Notes under the pieces: model-generated
What the model was told of the DNA's origin: nothing
Database searches by the model: none
The model's input: only the letters and a program-made list of their open reading frames with translations
Position numbers and translations under genes: made by a program
Source of the DNA: Owenia fusiformis
Taxonomy: Eukaryota; Annelida; Polychaeta; Sabellida; Oweniidae
Assembly (NCBI GenBank): GCA_903813345.2
Contig: CAIIXF020000007.1
Location: forward strand, 14,738,714-14,802,713
DNA: 64,000 bases
Direction of reading: 5' to 3'
In this document: positions 24,161 through 37,100 of the stretch, piece by piece
How positions within the stretch are numbered: position 1 is the stretch's first letter
Layout of the letters: each line of letters starts with the position of its first letter

Positions 24161-24289
24161 GGGGGGGGGTCGGGAAAACAGGAATTTGCATTAATTTTGA
24201 GATCTTTCTGAACTATAGCTTTAGTATACTCAAATGAAAGGCAATTTAGAGTAGATTGCAAATATTGAATCTTTTTTCTGATTTAGGCT

Positions 24290-24510
24290 TCTGATTTGTG
24301 GTTTTACAACATGGGCTCTATGGGGAATCTCCCCGACCTAGAAATCACATTTTCAAAGAAAATTAAATTTTCAAAGTTGATAAACTCTTTTCAAAACCAC
24401 ATTTCTAAATGTAATTTTACATGTAGATTCCAAATATGACATCAGTTTGACTGAATTGTCAATTGAATTTTTAATGACGTAAATCAAGATTATTTCTACT
24501 CGCATCTGGG
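24290..24510 (+). repeat. Dispersed repeat, second copy of the family at 4266-4440
   Basis: Reverse complement of the 4266-4440 segment, with TTTCAAAGTTGATAAACTC and AATCAAGATTATTTCTACTC as anchors. Confidence 0.55.
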
Positions 24511-25160
24511 ATATTGAAGGAATTTCAGAGTACATTACAATTATGATATTGTTTTTCTGATTTGTGCCTCAGAAAATTCAAAATGGCTGCCTTGCAGGAA
24601 TTCGCAATTCTAAAATTTAAATTTTTCATTTGAACCAAAGTAATGACTGATTGGAATTTTGGTAATTGATATATTGTTCGTTGGGAATTGCTACTCCATA
24701 GAGTTGCCGTCTTCTAGTTGTAAACCTTATGGTTGTCAAGGAAAAGGCTTCCAGTATAATAATAATAAAAAGAATAATAAAGAAAAATGGCAAAAACAAG
24801 ATTCTAGACTTCATCTGGAGTCTAAATATATATTCATATGTAGCAAGTAAAGTTGAGTCACAAAGTGTTTGTTTATCTTTTTGTTGTATGAACGTTTCAA
24901 TTTATATTGTCTGTTTGTAAATGTTGTGTGAGATAGATTAATGAGTTTGAAAATAGATTATTTTTATATCGTGATGTTTAAACATGATAAAGCAACTTTT
25001 TTTTAATTTGAATAGTGGTAATGAAGACATTTCAATGTAATACTCGGGTTGTATTGTACATGTTTTATTTGCTACATAGCATGTACATCTAAATTAACAT
25101 TATTATGTTTTTTGACCTGCCAATCATATAATTTGACCTGCCAATTATTTTATTTTTATT
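24511..25160. other. Intergenic, 3' flank of SRCR-C
   Basis: No gene recognised. T-rich stretches near 25145-25160 lie just after the SRCR-C stop on its strand. Confidence 0.4.
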
Positions 25161-28100
25161 TTACTTTTCAACCTTGCAATACGAAATAAGCGCTGCCTTT
25201 TTGCAGGTGTAAGGTTTTTTCTCTTCCAAATCACATTGCCCAAGAGAAAGTTCATCACCCACACACCTAGCATTAACCATGGGCCATGTAAGAATATGCC
25301 GGGGATAGTAGTCACGAAAATGTAATTTAGAGGGTACACTAAAGATTGAAATGGTACCATAATCACTGCTTAAAATTCTTTTGCCTGTGTCAGACAAACA
25401 AAATACATCACTTGTATTTCTGGTCATATCATCCCCACACATCCATCTCCAGCCATTCTCTTGTCCAGGCTTTATGTTCACCTGGATCAGTCCACCCCAT
25501 TCTAGTTTCCATACTTCAAGTTGATGACAGTAGACCCTGACTCTTCTGTTAGATGAGCACGAAGCCTCAATACCACTCTTAAAGGTACATTCTGCAATGT
25601 TTGCTTCATCTCCATTACATTTGACATCACTCATCACTATTGGGTCATCTCTGCCTCCTAACAAGTTATTTGTGTCAACACCTGCATGGATGGGTTTTCC
25701 TGGATGAAAATAAATGTACATGTTTGACTTCTTAGACCTTAAATAAGTATAGCTATTCATATGTATGCACAAGTGCCAAAGGAAAAAGACCAAGAACTTT
25801 TGAGATACCATGAGAAAAGGTAGTAGGTGTTCAGGGTAGAGGGAACACTTTAGGGTCTGATACCTAGAAGCTCAATATCTCAATGAACACCCAAAACACA
25901 CTTACTATCAGGTTCATTAAAGGCTCCAGTTTGTCTACACAACACTTGTGTTTCCTTCGTTCCCCAACCTGTGGCACAAACAGCCCCTTTCTGATCAGGT
26001 GAGATATATACCTCTACTTGACCCGCGAAAGGAAACTCTGTCTTTGCTCTGATGTACTCATGAATACCTATTTGATATAAACATGAAGATTTTGCAAAAT
26101 AAAAATTTTCACTGTAGAGAGAGAGGTGTTCACATACACACAGGTTTTACTGTATATGGCTTTATAAACAAGTGTCATCCATCCATCTGTCATGTACATC
26201 TACTGTACCTATGTCTTAGTGTAAATTCTAGGAGAGTACCATTATTTTTAATTTATGGTTCATTAATATAAAACTGGAAACAACCTCAAAAGTTTAGCAA
26301 AACAAAGCCTTCAAATGGCTACCAGAAAACAAGGTGGCCACCCAAAAGTTAATCACTCTAGAACTGGACATTCTCTATCATGTGTGTGAATTTGGAAAAA
26401 ATCCGATGAGCAGTTTTCCTGAAATCGCGATGACAAAAAACGCGGGACAATCACGATAACAATCACGATCACGCTGTCATCATGACGACTATATCCCACC
26501 GATGGTGATAAAAACTACCGAAAACATACATGTGTAAACATGTTGGTTTTTGGTGGCCATTTTGAAGGTTTTTCCATAAATCGCCATTTCAGGAAAACTG
26601 TTCATCGGATTTTTTCCAAATTCGCACACATGATAGACTTTTGGGTGGTCATCTTGTTTTCTGGTAGCCATTTTGAAGGTTTTTCGATAAGTCTCATCAT
26701 CCCCACATCAGGAAAACCGCTCATCGATTTTCTCCAAATTTGCACGCATGACAGAGGATATCAAGTTCTAGAGCTGATTAACTTTTGGGTGACCATCTTG
26801 TTTTCTGGTGGCAATTTTGAAGGTTTTTCGATAAATCTTGTCATTGTGATTTCAGGAAAACCGCTCGTCGGATTTTAATTTACTCCAAATTTGCACACAC
26901 ATGATAGAGAATATCAAGTTCTACAGCTGATTAACTTTTGAGTGGCTATCTTGTTTTCTGGTGGCCATTTTGAAGGTTTTCCGATGGTGTGATCTCGTTC
27001 AAGTCATCTGCCTTGTTAATTTTTTTGATTGGCTATTTTCCAACACCACTTGAAGGTTGTGTGTAAAGATGAAAGAGTTTCCACTACTTTTCAAAGGCTT
27101 ATTACAGCATGTTGCTTTGTATAGCCTATTACGGCTTTTTACTTGCACACTTGAAATAGATATCTCAGCTTTCACTCTCTACATACAGAAAACAAGAATT
27201 AATGAAACATTGATGGAGTGGGAGCGGTTACAATGACCCCTACTTTAAGGAGTTTTCAATGTTTTCTAACCCCTTGATATTCATACACATCCTTTAAATC
27301 GAGGCAAAAATAAAACAAATATGCTTCAACAGGCTATAAAAAGGGAATCAGTGTGACTAACATATGCATTAAATGTGACTGGTATAACTGACTATACTAC
27401 CTGGCTGGTGGTCTAAGCATTTCACTGCTACATTATGATGTTTACACTTTTGGTCTTCTCTCATCAAACACCCAGTGCCAGAATCAGTTTCATTACATTG
27501 AAACCAAGAAGAATTTGATGTTGAAAGTGCTGTGCGTTGGTCGTAATATTGTGGAATAGCGCCTTCGGGAGGGAAGCCTAAATTCTGGCAGATTACACTT
27601 GCTTCAGTCTCAGTCCAATTATTGCTACAGAGCCTTCTGTTAAGTATCTCCGGTTTACCCGAAGTACCATCAGAGTCCTTTAAATGTACTTTTGTAGCAT
27701 TTAACATGTCACATACAACATATACTTTCTCCCCGCAACTTGAACCACCTCCCCATACAAAGTTTTCACATTCATATATGGCATTCTCTGACCCATCACA
27801 TGCTAAATTATATATCCCTACATAATCATTTTTTTCACGTGTTAGTGATCCTGGCATTGTGAGAACTGTGCCTGGGCTGAATCCTAGATGTTTGCAAATG
27901 ACTTGTGAATTTTCAATTCTCCAACCGTTCCTATATGTGCACACAGGTACCCAAGTACCATTAACAGAAACCTGTAAGTCACCATGTGCCTGTTCACTTA
28001 GTCTAATTGGAAATACATCACATGTTATTGATGCAGCTCTACAGTAACTTTTTTTTTCTTTTTTCCATATGGAATATGAGCACTCTCCTAAATTCTTTTC

Positions 28101-31100
28101 AGAACCTCTACAGCAAATGTCTGTTTCAATAAATTCTTGTTCCTCTGGAGAAGAGATACTATCCCTGGTGATTGACACATGCATAATTGATTTGTAGCCA
28201 AGTTGTTGACAGACTGCTTTTGCAATCCCAAAGGACCTGTCATAGCTGCACACCGTGAGCCATTCGTCATCAACAAGGACTTCCAAATATCCACTAGATC
28301 CCTCCGTCAATCTTATAACAGCCTCAGAAATAGCACCTTTTAAAAATTACAAAACAGTTATATTTTTATGCATATATGTAAAGTGTGATTTAGTTTTTAA
28401 AAACCTAAAATTGTATATGCTAAGGGCTGATGTGGAAAAGTCACTTCACCTTGGTAGGAATCAAACCCACAACCTCCTGAATACAGGGTGGTCAAAAAAC
28501 ACCACTTTTTTCGAGACACTATAACATTTTTATTTTCTGACGTACATACACCAAAGGACAGGTGGCGGTAAACCCCTCTTTTAGCCCCCCTACAAAACAA
28601 GTATATATTGACATGGAATTGAAGAGGAAGTATGACAATTTACTTAAAATGTGATTTCTGAGAATTTTGACATTTGACCTTGACATTAGGGTGGTTTAAA
28701 GGTCAACTTTGAAAGATGCTATTTTTGTCAAAATTTTGCCATTTTCTGATACAAGATATGAAAGCAATTGGCTTAATTTTGATTGTGACTGATAATAAGA
28801 CATGTGAATGGAAATAAAAATATTTTTATAAATTCTCATGGGCAATTACATGAAAATCTTGAGAATAAATCCCCATATGGGCATTTTGGGGAGACTAAAT
28901 TTTCCTGTTTCAAAAATGAATGTTCTTGTTGCCTTTTGAGACTCCAACAGCATCCTAATATAAGCATGTTTTAAGAGTTGGGATGTGATTATTATTTTAA
29001 ATGCCCATGGGCAATTAGGATAATATGGCTGCAATTAAATGCACACAGGGCACTTCCATGAGAATGGATTTTCTTATTTCAATTGCTTCTCGCCAGTTTT
29101 CTAAACATGTTGCCATAATCTAAATAGTTATAGGGTCACATTTGATAAATGCCCATTGGCATTTACATTGGAATTTGAAATAAAATGTCTGAATGGAGAC
29201 CTAGTTTTAAAGTTATTTGCAATTCCCATATTTGAATTTCAATATACAATATATCATAAAATATAAGGCAGCATCATGTATAAATGGCATGACACTCAAA
29301 AGATTGCCTAAGATAGTTTGTACTTATTCCCTATTTAGAAAAACACTTAGGCCATTCAAAGATTTTTTATAATTAATGTCACTAAATTCTATGTTTTCAG
29401 AAAAAAACAAAATGTTCCCATGTACTCTGTACTTGTAATGCATATAAATGACAGAGGGAATTGTGATCTTGAATCATATGTATTGAAATGAGTTCCAAGA
29501 TTGATAAAAACTACATGTATATAAGCTTTAGTATTGTCTTCATTAACAAGGTCATCTGCTATATAAAACCCTTTAAATAAATAAAGGGTTTGTAGTTTTT
29601 AATATAAGGCCCTTCATCAGAATGCCAACATATAATTAATTTTGAATGGCCTAATCTGTACATGCAGTTATGTAGTGTACATGTATGCCCAGGTTAGCAG
29701 CCATATTGAAAACATAAACCAGTCAGCCTTATTTTCATCACAAAAGTTAAGTTTTAGTGGTGAGCCCACACTCCCACAAAAATGATATTTGCAGAGAAGC
29801 TACTTTACAGTCTCTGCATTATACAGTTTTAATATCTTTTTTGTGGGAGTGTGGGCTGATGGTTAAATTTTCAGCGAAAGGAAATGAGCACCATGCTAAA
29901 ACTTGATAACAAAGTGAACAAAAAATGACAATGTTTTCCAGATTTGCATTGGTAAACTTCATACATAGCTAGATTTTGTTAATGTTCTACTCCGAATGCT
30001 TGTATGCCACATGTTCCATATAATAAATGCTATGTAATGATAAGTTTTGATATTATTTTGATGGTAAACATAGTGTGTACCCATATTCAGACAGCCTTGT
30101 GATAAGGGTTCTTACTGCCAATTTTTCAAAGAAACTGAAAACTAATGCCACTTTTTGAAATTGCACATCTCAAGAAAAAAGGTTTATCTATAACTTGCAA
30201 TCGCTTTTAAAAGTAAATTGAAGAATGAGTTTTTTGGAAAAAGTCTAAGTTGACCAATAGTCTGTTAAATGGACCTGTTCTTTTGCAGCTATAGTGTAAG
30301 GGGTTCTAAGTAATAATATTTAATGTAACAAGCCCTTTCAACTTGGATTATATTTAATCTAAAAGACTGTCCGCCACCCTCCATTATGATAGCTTTTAGT
30401 CTCAGTCAACTTGCCGATATTGCAGGATCAGTGAAATATTGGCTAGTCATGATTGCCAGCTTTATTTGAGCTTTTTTTGAGGTGGGTGCCTTTATACCAT
30501 CTCCCAGAGACCTTCAAATATCCTATACTCACTGAGGTTTGCATCAGGAGTATTAGCTTGGTGGTCATCAGGCCATATCAGTTCAGGTACATTTTGCAAA
30601 TTATGTTTATTTTTTTCATGGCACACCACATGTTTAGGTGAGCACTTGTGACATATTTTATTCAAGTAAAAGTGTTCAATTCATAATCCATGGCTAGACT
30701 GCCACCTCAAGTTTCATTTGGTATGCCAAAAATTATGATTTTCTATCAAAACTTAAAGTTATAACTCTTTAAAAAAAGGTGTTTTCTGGACCACCCTGTA
30801 TAATTTTATCATATCTCTCTCTATGTGTCTGTTTTCGCAACAAACCGGATTTTATTTTCAGAGCACAAATTTTATAACATGATATGTGGGGTTGAAACAA
30901 TTTGCCATATATACCGCTGTAAATTTTGTAAATAAAACTGAAACTATTGCTTTGAAAAACTGCTCTTATTTTGAGCCAATTATTGCATGGTTGAGGCTAT
31001 ATTTTTATCAATATTGCCATGGGCTTTCAACAGAAGGATATGCAACTTCCCATATTTCATACATAAGTATTGCCTTGGGTTTTCAAAATTGGAGAAAAAT

Positions 31101-34100
31101 GTTTCATCTAAACATTCCAAGAAACATGCATTAATTTAAAACTCTTTGAAATATTATCAAAAAGGGAAACAGGGTACAGCTAAGTTGCAAATGGAGGACG
31201 TGGGTTTAATTCCATATTTCTGGACTTAAAATACATTTTACATTTATTTTTAGTGATCTACCAGACATAGAATTGATTCATCAAGCAGTTTGTAGAATAT
31301 TGTAGGCAAAAAACCACTATAGGCAAAGAAAGATAATAGTGGGCGCAGTGAAGCAAAACTTGAATGCAATGCACGATACATTCCAGTAAATCTATTAATG
31401 TACAGGGAGCATGTAAGTTTCCCTTAGAAAATTTTACATTGATTTGTAACAAAAAAACACTTAACTGTTGTTTAAACTGCGTGTCATCGTGTTATATGTG
31501 GATACGTTTTCCAGTATGTTATTCAAAGATTCTTCACATGTAGTTCAGGCAATTTTAATTATTTTGAATAGCGGATTGTCATTAATACTGATTATCATAA
31601 ACGTGTTCATATTTAATTTCGTTATTTTATTTCAATTTGATACCCTAGTAACACGTATAATCTAGCGTTCTTGTTAATTTAATGACTAAAATATATATAC
31701 GACCTGAAAGCCTGTGTCTATCTACAAAATAATGTTTACTTTATTTTGATTTAGTAACAATTGATGACACCTCAAAGCATCAACAGGCGGCCTTTTTAGC
31801 ATTATTTTCACTGTTTGCAACGTAAATGAACATGAGATCTGGACATAGTATGTCTGTATAATCAGCTTACTTTCTCGCTCCCTGTACTATTGAACAAATT
31901 ACATTCCTTGTACCCTGTATTGATCAACTTTTGCAACTGTGTACCGTGTACTATGACATATAACATATTTTAAAATTTAAAACGATATTATTTACATTCT
32001 TTCTTGAACTATCATATAACTTGGAACATGGACTTAACAATTGCACCACTGAAGTTCAGCGAATAGCAATATTGACTCACTCTGAGCACCAAACGTAGTA
32101 ACCTTTGACTTAGCAGTCGATATACTCAAAAGCGACCTGGTTGAAAGCCAAAAAACTTGTGCATGCGCAATCGAGGTAGGGTAGTGTGGATATTGTGAAG
32201 GGTATGATATCACTTGCAATTTAGTGTGGAGTCAATTGAGCTGAAACGCTATTGAAAGCATGTTATACAACAGCAAATATTGCAAGTGTTTGGGGATTAA
32301 AACTTTTTAACCTGAATGCAACACTGTTAGGCTTATAACTGGGGTAACATTTTTAGTTATTGATATAGGTTCTGACAAATGCATTTCAATCAGTTCCTTG
32401 TATATGTAATGAATAATATTGCAGTATTCTTTCCACTTGAATCTTTTTTGTGAAGTTCAGTCAATTAAAAATATTTATTTTATTATTGGAATGCATGCAT
32501 ATGTCTGTATGTGAAACTAATGTATATTTCTACTTTGATGTAGCCTTCCTAGTAGTTTGCAATAACAACTTTTCGATTTACCGCCAGGATAACTTGGCAC
32601 ACAGTATGTCAAAAATGTCATGGTCAAAAGGTGCGCAAAAATAACAACACTTCAGAGGTTGACAGTTTCACCCTATGCAGACAGAGCCTGTGGGAAATAT
32701 TGGGTGCGGAGCAAATGAGCGGAGGGTGCGGAGCTAACGGTCATTTTTGAATTTAAATTTGGGATATTTCTGAAACTAAGCTGTTTTGGGGCCAAGATAT
32801 GTGTATTTGACACCAAATATCAATACAATTGTGAAAACAGTAGTGCAATTTATTTTATAGCGACGCAGTGTGCCTTAAACCTTTCCCAGACCTATATATT
32901 TTGAAATTATCCTTTTAATACTGAGTCCGCAGCATTCATAAAAAATGGTGTTCAAGGTACACTATCTATACAAGTTATTTTTGCATCTTGGAAGCCAGGC
33001 AGTATCTGTGTGATTTTATAAAAATTCGGAAATGTTTTTCAGATATGAGCCCCCTCTAAATATTGGGTGCGGAGGAGCTCCATAAACGTACCTCCGCACC
33101 CAATATTTAGAGGGGGCTCATATCTGAAGAACATTTCCGAATTTTTATAAAATCACACAGATACTGCCTGGCTTCCAAGAGGCAAAAATAATTTGCATGG
33201 GTAGTGTATCTTGAACACCATTTTTTATGAATGCTGGGGACGCAGTATTAAAAGGATAGTCTCAAAATATATAGGTCTGGGAAATGTTAAAGGCATACTG
33301 CGTCGCTATAAAATGAATTGCACTACTATTTTCACAATTTTATTGATATTTGGTGTCAAATACACATATCTTGGTATATTTGAAGTCCCAAAACGGCTTA
33401 GTTTCAGAAATATCCCAATTTTAAATTCAAAAATGACCGTTAGCTCCGCACCCTCCGCTCATTTGCGCCGCACCCAATATTTCCCACAGGCTCTATCTGC
33501 ATAGGGTGAGTTTCATCTTAATAAATCATGTTTTTTGTGCGGAAATATCACAAGTTTTGTAGTCAAAATAACAAAAGAGATGTTATTTGTGCTAAATACA
33601 AGCTAATAAGAGATTCTGAAATAAGTTTTAGTACAACTTTGAAAATTGTTTATGATTTCTAATATAACATACTTTTGTCTGGTTCATCTGAGCATGTAAA
33701 TCCACACTTCCAATCTGTCATAGAGATCCATCGACATTTAGACAGTTCTTCTTCATCATCACAACCAATCCAGGCACTTTGAAAACTTGTATCAATAAGT
33801 CTGCGTTCTGCCTCACTGGCAGGTGACATCTCTAACCCAAGCCAATTACATGCTGTTTTGGGTGATGGACCACAAACGTTGTACCATTTGTTTGAAATCA
33901 AGACTTCCAGTATTCCAGATTTAGTTAGGCCTTTTCCTACTCTAAATTTCTCTGGACACATTGCGTATATATAATTACAGGAACTTCCTGTCTCATAAAT
34001 TCTACGAAATGTGCTGCATTCCTGTAATTTTCTTTCTGTACCATCACACACAATGTCATATAGCCGAATGGGACCTCGGTAATCTCTTCTGTCCTTTTCT

Positions 34101-37100
34101 AAAACTAGACCAAATTCATAGCCGAGTTGTCTACATGATACATCTGCAAGAACTTTCTCAAGCTGGTTAGCGTTCCCTGTGTAACATACCAATCCCCAGA
34201 CTCCATCATGTTTCAATTCCACCCGTCCAATGTCAGAAATACGAAGATCATTATCACTGTCATCTTTCTTGCATATAGCAATGGCATCATGGTTTTCCTG
34301 AAATATGCTTAGAGAGTTCAATCTTAACCATATTCAGTATAGCATTGGACATATTAGACTGTGATTTTACCTGTTACATTGATTTTATTAAAGACAAGAA
34401 AGCACATAGCACATGAAATGGATGCATCTGTTCTCATCAGTTGTCAGTAGTGTATAAGGAGGTTTACAAGGTAATATATAAGGTTTCTTCTCAATATTAA
34501 TTGACATCATAGCCTGGTCTGGTTTATCATGAAAAGGTAACTTGATTCATTAAATCATTACCCTTGTAATTTTACCTTGCATTTCTTTGATCTCTTAAGT
34601 AATTTCATTTTGCATTCTCCAATGAATGTTTCATTCCCATGGCACATAACGCTATGAATGCCATATTGCGTTCCTGACACATTGCCCCATTTCCTTGGGT
34701 TTATTCTATCAGTTTTGCTGTCTGAAATTGTCAACAAACATAAGGATTATTCTTTTAAGGAAGAACTTCACTGTCTACTGCCCAGTCTGTTTTGGCATCT
34801 GAGGTCAGGCTCATGTCTGGAAGGAAGTGGTTTGAATCGCGGCTGTGGTAATAATTTTTGTTTTTTCTTTTTCTTTTCTTCCCTTTTGAACTAAAATACT
34901 TTATAAGGTACACTCATGTAGATCACTCAATACCTTAATTTAGCAATTTATATGTCATCAAATACAATAGAATCACAATATTTCCCCACTTATGAATTAA
35001 AAGCTATTTTATTTTTTTCTTGTGATCCAGATGGTGAATTTTCATTAACATATATTATTTGAACACTTAAGATTACTAAAGAATGATCATTATTTTTTTT
35101 AAAGAAAATCTGCATCGTGAAATTTTTCTTAAAAATGCATTTCCTCATTGAAGCCATGTTAAATTAAAATATTAATATTAATCTAGAAATAACCAGATGG
35201 TCAATCTTGCTAATTTTCAGACATTTTGTTATTAATCAGTATATCTTTCACCTTGATTTGCCAAACTCAAACTGGTGATTTATGCGGATGACACTAATAT
35301 ATTATGTAGTGATTCCAATCTTGATAATTTGACCACAACTGTAAATTCTGAACTGTGTGACATCAATGATTGGTTGTTGGCTAATAAACTCACTTTAAAT
35401 GTTAAGAAAACAAAATATATGGTCTTTGGAAATAAGAGAAATATATCTGTGACCAATGAAATGAAAAATTGCAAATTCTAACCTAGAAAAAGTAGATGAG
35501 ATAGGATTCCTGTGAGTAATTATTGATTCAAAATTATCTTGGGCTCCCCATATCAATGCGCTTCATAGAAAAGTTTCAAATGTTATAGGAATGTTATATC
35601 GAACAAATTATGCTTATACTTTAAAATCAAAGATGATAATATATAACTCTCTGATTTTTTCTCATCTTAATTACCGTAATATTTTATGGGGAAATGCTTG
35701 TAAGATTTTAAATAAAATACCTCGATATTGCAAAAGAAATTTGTTAGATTAATAACAAATTCAGAAAGATTAGCTCACACATTCCCAATTTTTCAAGATC
35801 TTGAAATACTTAACATTTATCATATTCACACAATCCAAACTGTTTCTTTCATGAAAAAAGTTATAAGCAAATCTATAAAGTTCCCTTCAAAATTATACGA
35901 TCACTATTTTAAAACTAGAGAAAAAATACATTAACGTATAACTCGTATAAATTAGACATAACTTAGATATTCCTAAACATAGAACCAGAATTGGTGAAAA
36001 TTCTATTAAGGTCCATGGTTCATATATTTGGAATTCCCTCAATGAAGATATTAGAAATAAACCATTAAATTCACTCATATCTCGTTTGAAAATTGACCTC
36101 CTGAGTACAGAAGAACCAAAACATTTATTTTATTTCTTTATTGTCTCATTTATTGTATTTGTATATTGTATTCATATTATATTATATTATTGTATTGACC
36201 TATGTACCACTTTAAATGTTCACAGTTTATCATGTTTATTGTAAATTTAATTATGGGCAGTTATACACCCCCTGGGGTGTCATAGCCCGTATAATGTTGT
36301 AAATTTTGTAATGAAAACTGAAATAAATTATTTTGAAATTGATTGAATTGAATTGAAATTGATTTTTTTCAAGAAAATTTGCGGTATAGAAAAAAAGTTG
36401 ATTGACATTGAAGTTCTACCTTTAGCTACATTCTTCATTATCTTTTGTTTCTTAAAAATCTTCAGGGAATAACAGTAAAATACAGTAAATATGACATCAT
36501 AGGATATTTATATTACCATTACTATAGTAATTTATACTATATATATAAAATATATATAATATATGGTAATATAATAATATATAATAATATTCTTACACGT
36601 CGCACGAAACTGGGGACAATTAGCGTAACATTATGGCGTCAAAAAAACAAAACAAAACTATGAGCAGCATAGGGCGCAAACAGACTTACAACGTCAAAAA
36701 CGACAAGCGTCACATTTTTGTCAAGTTTAGTCAACCTAAAAATAAAATACTTTATCCTATCTAATCATGACAAAATTCACAGGGTAGCAAGATCTCGAGG
36801 ACAATATTTCTAAAATGTTTTTGAATTTTGAAAAACGGTCAAGAAATTCAGTTGGGGCATTGGTAAATATTGATATGTATGGAATTTGTGGTAAAAAATC
36901 GATGCGTCACATTTTTTCAAGTCTCGAAAACCAGCTCTTATTTCAATATTATTTGCAAAATAAACAAACTGGTTATTGTTTTGTAAATTTCGCCATGACA
37001 ATATTGTGCAGTAAATTTTTTTTTCAAATCAGACTTGAATTAGAAGGTTAAATGAAGGTAAACTTATTGCTCGTCCCATTCGCCTTCAAAACCTTACACA

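Noticed and set aside
35268-36350. Active reverse transcriptase gene
   Set aside because: Only the YADD motif and C-terminal segments remain and the frame is interrupted.
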